Under the pieces are notes generated by a model. The model was given only the letters and a program-made list of their open reading frames with translations, was not told where the DNA came from and did no database searches. Positions 1-9,658 of a stretch of 64,000 nt of DNA are shown here, piece by piece. Source of the DNA: Chitinophagaceae bacterium. Lineage in GTDB: Bacteria > Bacteroidota > Bacteroidia > Chitinophagales > Chitinophagaceae. The stretch is taken from assembly GCA_019638625.1 (NCBI GenBank), contig JAHBTK010000003.1, forward strand, positions 62,001-126,000. The letters run 5' to 3'. The translations under genes were made by a program, and so were the position numbers. Positions within the stretch are counted from its first letter, which is position 1; each line of letters begins with the position of its first letter.

Positions 1-953
1 GGATGATCCAGACCGGTGAACTCAGTTTTGGCGCCTTGGTGATGTTTGTAGTGTTTTCCGGGTTTGTAGGGGGCACGTTCGCGGGTTTCGCGGATATGTT
101 CAGCCAGTTGCAGAAAACGCTGGGAGCAACCAAAGCCGTACGCGAAATTTTAAGAGGAGAGGGTGAACCTGTGAATCTTACCAGGGCAGCACCGGATATT
201 AATTATCGTATCCAGGGTAATGTACGGTTTGATAGTGTGCATTTCAATTACCCCTCAAGGAAAGACATATCCGTATTAAAAAATATATCCCTGTCTGTGA
301 GAAACGGCGAGCGTATTGCGATCGTAGGTCCCAGCGGCGCCGGGAAGTCTACTATAGCCAGTCTGTTGCTGCAATTTTATTATCCGCAGCAGGGGTGTAT
401 TTATTTCGATGAAAGAGCAGCAGGGAGCTTTCCACTCACCCAATTGCGTATGCAAATGGCCCTGGTGCCTCAGGAAGTGCAGTTGTTTGGTGGCAGTATA
501 AAGGAAAACATCGTTTATGGAAAACCGGGAGCAAGTGATGAGGAAATACAGGCAGCTGCCCTGAAAGCCAACGCAACCGGTTTTATCGACAGTTTTCCGG
601 AAAGGTATGACACACGGGTAGGGGAACGAGGCATACAGTTGAGCGGCGGACAAAAGCAACGTATTGCCATTGCCCGCGCTATTCTGAAAGATCCCGCCAT
701 CCTGGTGCTGGACGAAGCCACTTCATCACTGGACAGCGAAAGCGAACAAATGGTACAGGAGGCCCTGGATAACCTGATGGAAGGCAGGACCTCTTTTATC
801 ATCGCTCACCGCCTATCCACCATCCGGAACGCCGATAAGATCATAGTAATTGACCAGGGAACCATTGTGGAAGAAGGCTCTCACTGGGAACTGCTGGCAC
901 AGAACGGGCTGTATAAGAAATTGAATGATATGCAGTTTGAACTGGAAAGTTAG
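1..953 (+). CDS. ABC exporter, MsbA-type, C-terminal part (5' truncated by window)
   Basis: This is the end of a fused permease/ATPase of the MsbA/multidrug exporter type, which flips lipids or drugs across the inner membrane using ATP. About 316 residues are visible. The last transmembrane helix lies near residues 8-30, followed by the nucleotide-binding domain: Walker A GPSGAGKST (109-117), Q-loop Q157, signature LSGGQ (213-217), Walker B ILVLDEAT (233-240), D-loop SSLD and switch His269. All catalytic motifs are intact. The reading frame is open to the left edge, so the first Met seen is not the start. The substrate cannot be inferred. The next gene is convergent. Confidence 0.93.
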   Translation, partial: MIQTGELSFGALVMFVVFSGFVGGTFAGFADMFSQLQKTLGATKAVREILRGEGEPVNLTRAAPDINYRIQGNVRFDSVHFNYPSRKDISVLKNISLSVRNGERIAIVGPSGAGKSTIASLLLQFYYPQQGCIYFDERAAGSFPLTQLRMQMALVPQEVQLFGGSIKENIVYGKPGASDEEIQAAALKANATGFIDSFPERYDTRVGERGIQLSGGQKQRIAIARAILKDPAILVLDEATSSLDSESEQMVQEALDNLMEGRTSFIIAHRLSTIRNADKIIVIDQGTIVEEGSHWELLAQNGLYKKLNDMQFELES

Positions 954-972
954 CAGGCTTTAAAACAACTCC

Positions 973-2529
973 TCATTTAACCTCCACTATCAGGTAGGCA
1001 TGATGAACATGCCCTATGGGCTTGTAGGCTTCAAGCCATTTGTAGGTATGCATGCCCCATCCGTCTTCATAATCTACAGCCGATAGCAGGAATTTTCCTT
1101 TTCCGGGAATAGGGGTGGCGAACTGCGCATCGGAGTTGTTCTTAATATACTCTTCCGCCTGCGTTCTTCCGTTCCCAAACCCTACGTTTGTACCTCCCAC
1201 CACCGTAAATGCCATAGTTTTGTTTAATATAAACTCATTGGTATAAGAGATATAGGCGTTCAGGTAGCTGTAAACGGAAACCAGTATCCAAACAGCGCTT
1301 CCGGCAAATAATATTCTGGAGGTTCTGGAAGAGCTTATCATATCAACAATTTTCCCGCACAAAATATATACCAGGGGAAACAGGAAGATCATATGCCGTA
1401 CCCCCATCTGCAGATTGTTAAAAAAGCTGATGATGATGAGAAAGATAAAAGCCGGGATCACCAGTACCCATTCGTAATTCCCTGCACGCCTGGAAGTAAT
1501 AAAGGTTTTTACGGCAGCTAATCCAATGAAGAACAAAACAGGAATCGGCATTTTAAATAAAGCGCTCACAATATAATAATACCAGTATGACTTCCCGGCT
1601 TCCCGGTGACCCAAAATACTGACCACCGGTACCGTTCCATAAGGAAACCCACCCCCAAGCTCATCAAAATACTTTACGGTGTCCATCCCCGTGAGATAGG
1701 GCTCCGGCAGGGGTAAAAAAACATTCCCGATAAAACTTAGCTTATGCTGCAGCGAACTGAACATTTTACTAACAAAATGATACTCGTTCAGTGGCTGACC
1801 GGTTTTGTGGAATAAAAAGCCGGCATTGATTATCAATAAACTAAAAATGGCTATCAGGGCTGTTTGTATAACCGTCTTTTTCAGGGTGATTTTTCGGTTG
1901 CCTGTCCATGCCCGGATAAGAAAAAGCAGGGGTATGCAAAAGTAGAGGTATGTAAATGTTTGTTTCACCAGTTGGGCAAGGCCTACAAGTATGCAAAAAA
2001 GAATGAAATACTTATTTTTCCCGGTAACAAAATATTTCCATAACGAATAAAATACCAGCAGGAATATCGTTCCCGCATACACATCCGTGGTCACCAGTCC
2101 GCTATGTGCCAGCCAGTTAGGGCAAAATGCCAGCAACGCCATAGAAAGCACCCCTGCCCACCTGCTTTTATTCAGGTCTGACGACCATCTGAAAACAAGA
2201 AAAAGCGTGAACAGGGAAACCAGGAATGTTATATACCGTCCTCTCTGAATATCGCCTGCCCCATTATCATACTTTTTCAACCCCGGGTTGAGCACCTGCT
2301 CAATAGCGCGTGGAATAGCATTCAGCGCGGAAACAGGCATTTTACTGTCATCAGTGGTGAGGGAACGTTTGGCCGGATCACCTTTAAGTATTTTAAATCC
2401 ATACAAGCTATGTATTCCTTCATCTGCGGTAAAGTCCACTGATCGTATGAAGGCTATTTCCGTGATACTAAAGACCAGTAAAACAGATATCAATGTGATG
2501 TTCAGCCAATTAAAACGCAGTTTCGACAT
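973..2529 (-). CDS. GT39-like (PMT/ArnT-type) membrane glycosyltransferase
   Basis: A 518-residue polytopic membrane protein with a GT-C layout: one N-terminal helix, then a periplasmic loop carrying the acidic motif DFTADEG (about residues 33-39), then many hydrophobic helices. In GT39/PMT and ArnT enzymes this first-loop acidic pair is catalytic. A later stretch (WYYY followed by KMPIPVLFF) resembles the dolichyl- or polyprenyl-phosphate-sugar mannosyltransferase family. It would transfer a sugar from a lipid carrier to a protein or glycan on the outer face of the inner membrane; acceptor and donor are unknown. It stands alone, divergent from the next gene, so context does not help. Confidence 0.7.
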   Translation of the reverse strand: MSKLRFNWLNITLISVLLVFSITEIAFIRSVDFTADEGIHSLYGFKILKGDPAKRSLTTDDSKMPVSALNAIPRAIEQVLNPGLKKYDNGAGDIQRGRYITFLVSLFTLFLVFRWSSDLNKSRWAGVLSMALLAFCPNWLAHSGLVTTDVYAGTIFLLVFYSLWKYFVTGKNKYFILFCILVGLAQLVKQTFTYLYFCIPLLFLIRAWTGNRKITLKKTVIQTALIAIFSLLIINAGFLFHKTGQPLNEYHFVSKMFSSLQHKLSFIGNVFLPLPEPYLTGMDTVKYFDELGGGFPYGTVPVVSILGHREAGKSYWYYYIVSALFKMPIPVLFFIGLAAVKTFITSRRAGNYEWVLVIPAFIFLIIISFFNNLQMGVRHMIFLFPLVYILCGKIVDMISSSRTSRILFAGSAVWILVSVYSYLNAYISYTNEFILNKTMAFTVVGGTNVGFGNGRTQAEEYIKNNSDAQFATPIPGKGKFLLSAVDYEDGWGMHTYKWLEAYKPIGHVHHAYLIVEVK

Positions 2530-2705
2530 TCTGTGGTGTAACTTTTACGCTAAAGTATCCGTATAGCCTTAATTAAGCAAAAGATAAATTAACAACTTAT
2601 GGCTTAAGATTAACATGTGTCAGTAAAGCGGAGAATTTCATTTTACTAACTTTAAACTAACGAGTGTTTTTGTAGTCAATAGATACATCATTAAAACTTT
2701 GAATC

Positions 2706-5219
2706 ATGAAAGCTGTTTGCACCCTTATATTGGCGCTGTTTTTCAGCATGATATTGCCTTTTAAAGGAATATCCCAAAGTGAATGGCCTAAAACCGTAAC
2801 CACTTCAGAAGGTGACCTGATAAAAATATATCAATGGCAGCCGGAATCCCATGATAACGGTGTGCTGCAGGCAAATGCAGCTATTTCCGTTACGGAAAAA
2901 GGCAAATCGGAGCCTGTTTTTGGCATGATATGGCTTACCGCCGACGTGAAAACACAGGGCAACGAAGTGTTTGTAAACAACCTGGATGTTACCGATATAA
3001 AACTGCCGGACGAGGACAATACCGTAAGAGCTTCTTTTTTACAAAATGCTTTGACGGACGGAATGAACAGGTGGGGGCTCGTATTGGCTGAAAAGGACAT
3101 CAGTAACCTGTTGCAACAAAACCAGGAGCAGCAGAAGCTTGCTTCCGGTTATAATAACAACCCTCCCAAAATCATCTATGCAGACAAACCCTCTTTGCTG
3201 GTAGTGATTGACGGCGCGCCCAAATTGCAGAAGAACAACAAGTGGAATGTTGAAACAGTGGTAAATACTCCTTTCAATATAGTAAAGACCAATGGCCAGT
3301 TTTTCCTGTATGGCGGTAAACACTGGTATATGGCAAAAGCGGCAACCGGTCCTTATGCCATCACCACCAATGTTCCTTCTGCATTAAAAACAATTGAAGC
3401 TGAAATTATGCAGGCTAACAAGGAAAACAACGTGCAGCAGGAGGAAAAAGATTATGTGATCTCCAACATTATCGTGACTACAGAGCCTGCTGAACTGCTG
3501 CAATCCAACGGAGAGCCTGATTTCACCCCGATCCAGCATACCAACCTGCTGTTCGTCAGGAACTCTGACAACGACATCTTTATGGATATCTCCGGTCAAC
3601 AATACTATGTGCTGCTTTCCGGTCGCTGGTATCGCTCTTCTTCATTAACAGGAAAATGGTCATACATTGCTGCCGACAGGCTGCCTGCCGATTTCGCAAA
3701 AATTCCGGAAGGCTCTCCCAAAGACAATGTGCTGGCGAGTGTGGCGGGTACGGGTGCAGCCCGGGATGCCGTGATGAACGCCCAGGTGCCGCAGACCGCT
3801 AAAGTAGACCGCAGGTCAGCTACCGCGAATGTGGAATATGACGGTACTCCCGAATTTGAAGATATTGATGGTACGGATATGGCTTATGCCGTGAATACTT
3901 CCGGGCAGGTACTGAGGTGGAGGAATAATTATTATATAGTGGATAACGGGGTATGGTTCCAGTCATATAACCCCGGTGGTCCCTGGGTAGTAAGTGTAAA
4001 CCGTCCCTATAATGTGTCGCTTATTCCGCCGAGATACCCGGTATATGGAATGAAATATGTGTATATATATGATGTAACACCAGACTACGTGTATATGGGA
4101 TATACACCGGGATACCTGAACGCGTATGTATACGGACCGACAGTAGTATATGGTACCGGGTTTTATTACCGTCCCTGGTTTCGCCATCATTACTATGCCC
4201 GTCCTTTTACCTGGGGATTCAATATGCACTATAATCCATGGACGGGTTGGGGCTTTGGGTTTAACTATGGTGTAGGATGGTTCAACACAGGCTGGCACCC
4301 CTACTACCACTCCTGGAACTACGGCTGGTGGGGACCTTCTGTTTATACGCCTGCTTTCTGCTGGACACCATATTATGGCGGATACAGGCATGGATACTAC
4401 GGCAGGGCTTACTATGGTCACAGGAATACGGTGATCATTAATAACAATATTAACATTTACAGAAATAATAATATCTATAACAGCAGAAGCGGAGTGGCCA
4501 CCCGGGATAACCGTATGTATGCCAGGAATACCCAGTCTGCTCCGGTAAGAAGATTTGCTAATAATACAAGACCTACCGAAAGAACAGCGGGTGCAAACAA
4601 TCCTTCAAGGCCTTCTGTAAACCGTAATCCACAAGGTGGGTTATCGCCACGGACCAGTACCAGCGAAAGGAACAACTCCAACACCACTGCCCGTCCTGCC
4701 CGTAGCTTTAATGAACGGACAACCGGTAATACCAATAATGTTAACCGGGCAACATCGCGGACCAGTAATGAGGCGGTAACACCCGGCAACAGGAGTGCTA
4801 CAACAAGGCAACTCTCCGAGAGGCAGGCACCCGCGACACCAACACAAAGAGCGCCGCAAACCAGTCAGCCAGCCCGTACGGTAGCACCCCGGACAACCAG
4901 TAATAACACCAACGTTAACCGGGCAACACCACGGACCAGTAATGAAGCAGCAACACCCGCTAACAGGAGTACTACGATAAGGCAACTCTCCGAAAGGCAG
5001 GCACCGGCGGTAACCACACAAAGAACGCCACAAACCAGCCAGCCGGTTCGTACGGTAGCGCCCAGAACAACCGAAAGAAGCCAGGCTCCGGCTGTCAGGC
5101 AACAGCAACCGGTACAAAGGTCCGTACAGCCTGCCGGAACAGGTAGCCAGCGTGTAGAAAGGTCTGCCCCCGCCAGAACAGGCAGGTCTGCCGGAGAAAG
5201 CAGAGCCGGACGTGGATGA
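2706..5219 (+). CDS. Large secreted Tyr/Gly/Trp-rich protein with Arg/Thr/Asn-rich repeat tail
   Basis: An 837-residue protein of unknown function. It has a clear Sec signal peptide (about residues 1-24, ending GISQ). Residues 25-400 look like a globular, beta-rich region with repeated aromatic segments (GKHWYMAK, GRWYRSS, NNYYIVDNGVWFQ), a pattern seen in large secreted Bacteroidota proteins. Residues about 420-590 are extremely rich in Tyr, Gly, Trp and Pro. The C-terminal third is low-complexity, rich in Thr, Asn, Arg, Ser and Pro, and contains a 58-residue unit present twice. It is probably extracytoplasmic or surface-exposed; no catalytic motif was recognised. A strong terminator follows. 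Confidence 0.72.
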   Translation: MKAVCTLILALFFSMILPFKGISQSEWPKTVTTSEGDLIKIYQWQPESHDNGVLQANAAISVTEKGKSEPVFGMIWLTADVKTQGNEVFVNNLDVTDIKLPDEDNTVRASFLQNALTDGMNRWGLVLAEKDISNLLQQNQEQQKLASGYNNNPPKIIYADKPSLLVVIDGAPKLQKNNKWNVETVVNTPFNIVKTNGQFFLYGGKHWYMAKAATGPYAITTNVPSALKTIEAEIMQANKENNVQQEEKDYVISNIIVTTEPAELLQSNGEPDFTPIQHTNLLFVRNSDNDIFMDISGQQYYVLLSGRWYRSSSLTGKWSYIAADRLPADFAKIPEGSPKDNVLASVAGTGAARDAVMNAQVPQTAKVDRRSATANVEYDGTPEFEDIDGTDMAYAVNTSGQVLRWRNNYYIVDNGVWFQSYNPGGPWVVSVNRPYNVSLIPPRYPVYGMKYVYIYDVTPDYVYMGYTPGYLNAYVYGPTVVYGTGFYYRPWFRHHYYARPFTWGFNMHYNPWTGWGFGFNYGVGWFNTGWHPYYHSWNYGWWGPSVYTPAFCWTPYYGGYRHGYYGRAYYGHRNTVIINNNINIYRNNNIYNSRSGVATRDNRMYARNTQSAPVRRFANNTRPTERTAGANNPSRPSVNRNPQGGLSPRTSTSERNNSNTTARPARSFNERTTGNTNNVNRATSRTSNEAVTPGNRSATTRQLSERQAPATPTQRAPQTSQPARTVAPRTTSNNTNVNRATPRTSNEAATPANRSTTIRQLSERQAPAVTTQRTPQTSQPVRTVAPRTTERSQAPAVRQQQPVQRSVQPAGTGSQRVERSAPARTGRSAGESRAGRG
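4717..5064 (+). repeat. Two tandem 174-bp coding repeats
   Basis: Two adjacent copies of a 174-bp unit (4717-4890 and 4891-5064) encode near-identical 58-residue segments with shared words NRAT, RTSNEA, RQLSERQAPA and RTVAPRTT. The copies differ at scattered positions, so this is an older duplication still in frame. Confidence 0.85.
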
Positions 5220-5246
5220 TTTTAATCAGCTTTAGCAGTATTTATA

Positions 5247-5276
5247 AGAGAAAGAACCGGTTTCTTTCTCTTTTTT
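5247..5276 (+). terminator. Rho-independent terminator
   Basis: A 10-bp perfect stem (5247-5256 with 5262-5271) with a tight CCGGT loop runs straight into a T-run. It lies 28 bases after the stop of the Tyr/Gly-rich protein gene. Confidence 0.88.
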
Positions 5277-5287
5277 ATTAAAATTGG

Positions 5288-5295
5288 TAGCTTTG
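5288..5295 (+). promoter_or_regulatory. Bacteroidota -7 element (TAGCTTTG) for the OmpA lipoprotein gene
   Basis: TAGCTTTG matches the Bacteroidota primary sigma factor -7 consensus TAnnTTTG. It lies just after the upstream terminator and about 84 bases before the chosen ATG. No clear -33 TTTG is visible. Confidence 0.55.
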
Positions 5296-5378
5296 CGACA
5301 AATTTTTGAAGTTATTTAGTAGTTTAATCATTTTCAATGCCATATCTTTACCCGCAATATTCCTTAAAACAATTCCAA

Positions 5379-6242
5379 ATGAAATTGAAGTACTTTTTAC
5401 TCCTGGCTCTAGCCCCTACTTTTTTGTTTTCCTGTGTAAGCAGCAAGAAGTTTAAAGCTGCCCAGGCTCAATTAGACTCCCTGAATCAGGCACATGGTAA
5501 ATTACAGGGCGATTTTAAAATCTGTGAAGATGATAAAGCTGAAAACGCAAGAAAGAATGCCGCTTATGCAAAAGAAATTGAGGAGTTGAACAAACAAATA
5601 GCCTTTTTGAGAGAAAATAATACCACGGCTCTTAAGCAATTGGAGGACTTATCCGTAATCTCTTCCGCTCAGGCAGAGAGCATCAAAAAATCACTGGAAA
5701 ACATCGGTGCGAAAGATGCGTATATTCAGGACCTGCAGGCTTCACTGGCCCGCAAAGACTCCCTCAATATGGCCCTGGTGATGAACCTGAAAGGAGCGAT
5801 AGGAAATTTGGATGACCAGGATATCAATATTAAGGTAGACAAAGGGGTAGTATTCATCGATATATCAGATAAACTCTTATTCAGAAGCGGTAGCTATGAA
5901 ATAAACGAAAGAGCAAAAGAAGTATTAGGAAAAGTAGCCCAGGTATTAAAAAACCAGTCTGACGTTGAATTCATGGTAGAAGGTCATACAGATAACGTAA
6001 GATATAGCAAAGGCGTATTGCTGGATAACTGGGATCTGAGTGTTAAACGCTCTACTGCCGTTGTACGTATTCTGCAGAGACAATACGGACTGGAGCCATC
6101 CAAAGTAATTGCAGCGGGTCGCGGCGAATACGTTCCACTGGCTGATAACAATACTGCTGCCGGAAGGGCAACTAACCGCAGAACAAGAATTGTAATACTG
6201 CCGCAGTTGGATCAATTCTTTAAATTGCTGGAACGCAAATAG
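5379..6242 (+). CDS. OmpA-family peptidoglycan-binding lipoprotein
   Basis: A 287-residue outer-membrane lipoprotein. The ATG at 5379 is chosen because it begins a lipoprotein signal peptide (KLKYFLLLALAPTFLFSC, Cys19 as the lipidated residue); a longer frame from 5337 would put 14 residues in front of it. Residues 25-130 are Lys/Glu/Gln/Leu-rich and likely coiled coil. The C-terminal third is an OmpA domain with the peptidoglycan-contacting Asp and Arg in GHTDN and NRRTRI. It probably tethers the outer membrane to the cell wall. It is monocistronic: a promoter-like element lies upstream and a terminator follows at once. Confidence 0.92.
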   Translation: MKLKYFLLLALAPTFLFSCVSSKKFKAAQAQLDSLNQAHGKLQGDFKICEDDKAENARKNAAYAKEIEELNKQIAFLRENNTTALKQLEDLSVISSAQAESIKKSLENIGAKDAYIQDLQASLARKDSLNMALVMNLKGAIGNLDDQDINIKVDKGVVFIDISDKLLFRSGSYEINERAKEVLGKVAQVLKNQSDVEFMVEGHTDNVRYSKGVLLDNWDLSVKRSTAVVRILQRQYGLEPSKVIAAGRGEYVPLADNNTAAGRATNRRTRIVILPQLDQFFKLLERK

Positions 6243-6266
6243 CAGATACCTTTATTAAATTTTTGA

Positions 6267-6294
6267 AGCCATCCGCCGAAACGGATGGCTTTTT
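6267..6294 (+). terminator. Rho-independent terminator
   Basis: A perfect 9-bp stem (6267-6275 with 6282-6290) with a CCGAAA loop is followed by TTTT. It lies 24 bases after the OmpA stop codon. Confidence 0.9.
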
Positions 6295-6345
6295 ATTTTC
6301 TCCTGCGTTCTTCTGCGGGTAGGCATCTTATCTTAACTTTACCAT

Positions 6346-7356
6346 ATGAAGTTTGCCTTGATGTTATTGCTGCTCACCGGGTGCCTGCAGGGAACGGCAC
6401 AAACAGGTTCGGATACACTGCACCAGAAAGGCAGGGAATATATGCGCACGGGCGATTGGAAAAACGCGCTGTTCGTATTCAACAGAGCCCTTCAGCAGCA
6501 GCCGGGGGATATTACTATCCTGAAAGATATCGCATACACCCATTACCTGCAGAAAGACTTTGCCCAGGCGCTGGATGTTATAAAACCGGTGGTGGAAAGT
6601 GATAACGCCGATGTTCAAAGCTTCCAGATAGCGGGCACCATTTACCGTGCAATAGAGGACCTGAAAAATGGAACCAAAATATACACAAGAGCGTTAAAAA
6701 AATTCCCCCTCAGCGGAGTGCTTTACTGCGAATATGGTGAGCTGCTGTGGCAGAAAAAAGATCTCAGCGCCATTTTCCAATGGGAGAAAGGTATACAGGC
6801 GGATCCTAATCACTCCGGCAATTACTACAATGCCGCACGTTTTTATTATTTTACCACAGATAAAATATGGAGCCTGATATACGGAGAGATCTTTGTAAAC
6901 CTTGAAAGTTATACTATAAGAACAGCGGAGATCAAAAACATACTAACCGAAGGATACCAGAAGCTCTTTACAACAGCCGATCTCCTGAAAGACTTTAACG
7001 CCAGGAAACAGTCGCTTTTTGAGAAAGCATTCCTAACCGCCATGAACGGGCAGTCCCCGATTGTCGCCGGAGGCATCACAACAGGCAAATTAACTGAGGT
7101 GAGGACAGGCTTCCTGACATACTGGTACAAAAACTATGCGGCAACATTCCCTTTCAGATTGTTTGACTATCAAAAGCAATTGCTTGAATCGGGCATGTTT
7201 GAAGCCTATAATGAATGGATTTTTTCTTCCGGCACCTCTCCCGAAGCATACCAGCAATGGGTAGCCATGCACCAGGAAGCATATGACAAGTTTAACCATT
7301 TCCAGAGAGGCCGGGTATTTAAATTACCCAAAGATCAATATTATCAAAATAAATAA
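6346..7356 (+). CDS. Exported TPR-repeat protein
   Basis: A 336-residue protein with an N-terminal export signal. The stretch LLLLTGC could be a lipobox (Cys13) or just part of a Sec signal ending GTAQ. Residues 22-170 form about four tetratricopeptide-like repeats (for example GREYMRTGDWKNALFVFNRALQQQPGD), which bind partner proteins. The C-terminal half is alpha-helical and matches no family I recognise. It is likely a periplasmic scaffold. The following acyl-CoA synthetase starts 62 bases downstream and could share a transcript, but nothing else links them. Confidence 0.82.
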   Translation: MKFALMLLLLTGCLQGTAQTGSDTLHQKGREYMRTGDWKNALFVFNRALQQQPGDITILKDIAYTHYLQKDFAQALDVIKPVVESDNADVQSFQIAGTIYRAIEDLKNGTKIYTRALKKFPLSGVLYCEYGELLWQKKDLSAIFQWEKGIQADPNHSGNYYNAARFYYFTTDKIWSLIYGEIFVNLESYTIRTAEIKNILTEGYQKLFTTADLLKDFNARKQSLFEKAFLTAMNGQSPIVAGGITTGKLTEVRTGFLTYWYKNYAATFPFRLFDYQKQLLESGMFEAYNEWIFSSGTSPEAYQQWVAMHQEAYDKFNHFQRGRVFKLPKDQYYQNK

Positions 7357-7418
7357 GGAATCTCTTTTCTATAACTGATTTTTACCTTAAATTAAAGCAG
7401 ATACAAATAACGATCGCT

Positions 7419-9218
7419 ATGACTCAACCCCAAAGACTATTTGATTGTATTGAACTTCAGTTGGCCAAATTCCCCAAGCAGGATATGCTGGCGGGTAAGG
7501 AAAATGGCCAATGGCGTACATACAGTACCGAAGAGGTAAAACAAACATCGCTGAAACTCGCCGCCGGGCTAAGGGCGCTGGGAATATCCGAAAATGACAT
7601 GACTACCGAAGGCAGGGATAAGGTAGCCATCATTTCTAACAATCGTCCCGAATGGCTGATTACCGACCTCGGAGTTCAGCAAAGCGGCGCTATCCTGGTA
7701 CCCATATACCCCACCACCAACCCCCTGGAAATAGAGTTTATTTTCAATGATTCTGAAGTAAAATATGTATTTGTAAGCAGCGAGGAGCTGTATCAGAAAA
7801 TAAAAGCAGTGCAGCCCAAAGTGCCCAGTCTCAAAGATATTTTTTCTTTTAACCCCGTTGAAGGAGCCTGGCATTGGTCGGAAGTGCTGAATATGGCATC
7901 GGAAGAAGGAATAGCGGACGTGGAAACCGTAAAACAAAGGATCGGGAAGCAGGACCTGGCTACGATCATTTACACCTCCGGTACCACAGGAACACCCAAG
8001 GGCGTAATGCTAAGCCACAACAATATTGTGCAGAACTCATTACTTTCTAAGGAAAGTTTTCCTTTTGAAGACAACCCGGGGGCAAAAGCATTAAGCTTTT
8101 TACCGCTGAATCACATATTTGAGAAAACGATCAGTTATATATACATGTTCAGCGGCATAAGCATCTATTATGCCGAAAGCCTGGAAACAATCGGGGCTAA
8201 TCTGCAGGAAGTAAAGCCGGATGTATTTTCTACCGTTCCGCGCCTGCTTGAAAAGGTATATGAAAAAATAATGGCCAAGGGAGCGGCTTTAACCGGTATA
8301 AAAAAACAACTGTTTTTCTGGGCGGTTAATCTGGGCAAAAAGTATGACAACCTGAAAAGCGGCGGATTTTTTTACAATATCCAACTGGCGCTGGCAAATA
8401 AACTGATATTCAGTAAGTGGCGCGAAGCGCTTGGCGGAAATATAAAATACATCATCACGGGCGGCGCCGCCTGCCAGGAAAGATTATTGCGGATCTTCAA
8501 TGCGGCACAAATTCCCCTGTATGAGGGATACGGCCCTACTGAAAATTCTCCTGTAATTTCTGTAAACCGGAAGGCTAAGGGAATGATGAAGCTGGGCACA
8601 GTAGGCCCCCCGATAAAAGGAGTGGAAGTAAAACTGATGGAAGATGGAGAAATTTGCGTAAAAGGACCTTCCATGATGGTAGGTTATTATAAACGGCCGG
8701 ATCTGACCGCAGAAGCCATTATTGATGGCTGGCTTCACACCGGGGATATCGGTGTATTTGAAGACAATACTTTTTTACGGATCACCGACCGGAAAAAAGA
8801 ATTGTTTAAAACCAGTGGTGGAAAATATGTGGCGCCTTCCGCTATTGAGAACAAACTGAAAGAGTCGAGGTTTATTGAGCAGGTAATGGTAGTAGGAGCG
8901 AATTATAAATTTGTAAGCGCTCTTATCGTACCTTCTTTTGTTAACCTGAAAGCCTGGGCAGAATCCAACGGCGTCGCCTGGGCGGGCAATGAAACCATCA
9001 TTAAAAACCCGAAAGTATTTGACTTCTATAAAGAAATAATAGATGGTTTCAACAACTTTTTCAACCATGTTGAGCAGGTGAAGAAGTTTGAGCTGCTACC
9101 CAGGGAATGGACGGTGGAAACAGGAGAAGTAACCCCTAAGCTAAGTTTAAGGAGAAAAGTGATCTTAGAGAACTTCAAGGATGCCATAGAAAGAATTTAC
9201 TCCGACGAAACCACCTGA
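7419..9218 (+). CDS. Long-chain acyl-CoA synthetase (AMP-forming)
   Basis: A 599-residue adenylate-forming enzyme that activates long-chain fatty acids to acyl-CoA through an acyl-AMP intermediate. Motifs: P-loop-like IIYTSGTTGTPKG (about residues 186-198), YEGYGPTENSP (A5 region), GWLHTGDIG with the ribose-binding Asp, and DRKKELFKTSGGKYVAP (A8 hinge, with Lys for the thioesterification state). Length and motif order fit FadD15/long-chain ACSL-like enzymes of Bacteroidota. It would act at the inner face of the membrane in fatty-acid uptake or recycling. Starts with ATG; next downstream is rnpB. Confidence 0.93.
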   Translation: MTQPQRLFDCIELQLAKFPKQDMLAGKENGQWRTYSTEEVKQTSLKLAAGLRALGISENDMTTEGRDKVAIISNNRPEWLITDLGVQQSGAILVPIYPTTNPLEIEFIFNDSEVKYVFVSSEELYQKIKAVQPKVPSLKDIFSFNPVEGAWHWSEVLNMASEEGIADVETVKQRIGKQDLATIIYTSGTTGTPKGVMLSHNNIVQNSLLSKESFPFEDNPGAKALSFLPLNHIFEKTISYIYMFSGISIYYAESLETIGANLQEVKPDVFSTVPRLLEKVYEKIMAKGAALTGIKKQLFFWAVNLGKKYDNLKSGGFFYNIQLALANKLIFSKWREALGGNIKYIITGGAACQERLLRIFNAAQIPLYEGYGPTENSPVISVNRKAKGMMKLGTVGPPIKGVEVKLMEDGEICVKGPSMMVGYYKRPDLTAEAIIDGWLHTGDIGVFEDNTFLRITDRKKELFKTSGGKYVAPSAIENKLKESRFIEQVMVVGANYKFVSALIVPSFVNLKAWAESNGVAWAGNETIIKNPKVFDFYKEIIDGFNNFFNHVEQVKKFELLPREWTVETGEVTPKLSLRRKVILENFKDAIERIYSDETT

Positions 9219-9242
9219 TACAGAGATTTAAAAATTCCATTG

Positions 9243-9250
9243 TAATTTTG
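9243..9250 (+). promoter_or_regulatory. Bacteroidota -7 element (TAATTTTG) for rnpB
   Basis: TAATTTTG matches TAnnTTTG and ends 6 bases before the predicted 5' end of RNase P RNA, the spacing expected for a -7 element. Confidence 0.65.
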
Positions 9251-9255
9251 CAATT

Positions 9256-9613
9256 CCTGCAGGCTATGCTATCGCGGTCCGCCTTCGGCGGATCGAGGAA
9301 AGTCCGGACAGCATAGGGCAGCACACCGGTTAATTGCCGGTCACGCCCCGGGCGTGAAGAAAGTGCCACAGAAAATTACCGTCCGCCGCGGTGGATAAGG
9401 GTGAAAATGTGAGGTAAGAGCTCACAATTCCGCAGGGTAACTTGCGGGATGGGTAAACCTTGTGTGCTGAAATGCTATGTAAACCCCGATTTTTTGTCGG
9501 CCCGGCAAAATGTTGAAAAACTATCGGGGAGGGTAAGCAGATAGATTCTTTTGGTAACAAAAGAACCAGATAAATGATAGCACTTGACAGAATCCGGCTT
9601 ACCGGCCTGCAGT
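9256..9613 (+). ncRNA. rnpB: RNase P RNA, bacterial type
   Basis: This is the catalytic RNA of RNase P, which matures the 5' ends of tRNAs. The conserved core GAGGAAAGTCCGGAC lies at about 9294-9308 and the 3' conserved CAGATAAATGATAG near 9568-9581. Helix P1 is seen directly: CTGCAGG at 9257-9263 pairs with CCTGCAG at 9606-9612, fixing both ends. The GC-rich hairpin near 9276-9295 fits P3. The length of about 358 nt is normal. It has its own promoter element. Confidence 0.95.
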
Positions 9614-9658
9614 TATTTTGTTTTTAAGTTCAGAGAAGCTCTTTGGCGATCTATCCTG

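Noticed and set aside
4475..5117. Minus-strand frames within the Thr/Asn/Arg-rich tail
   Set aside because: Low-complexity GC-rich codons give long antisense frames by chance.
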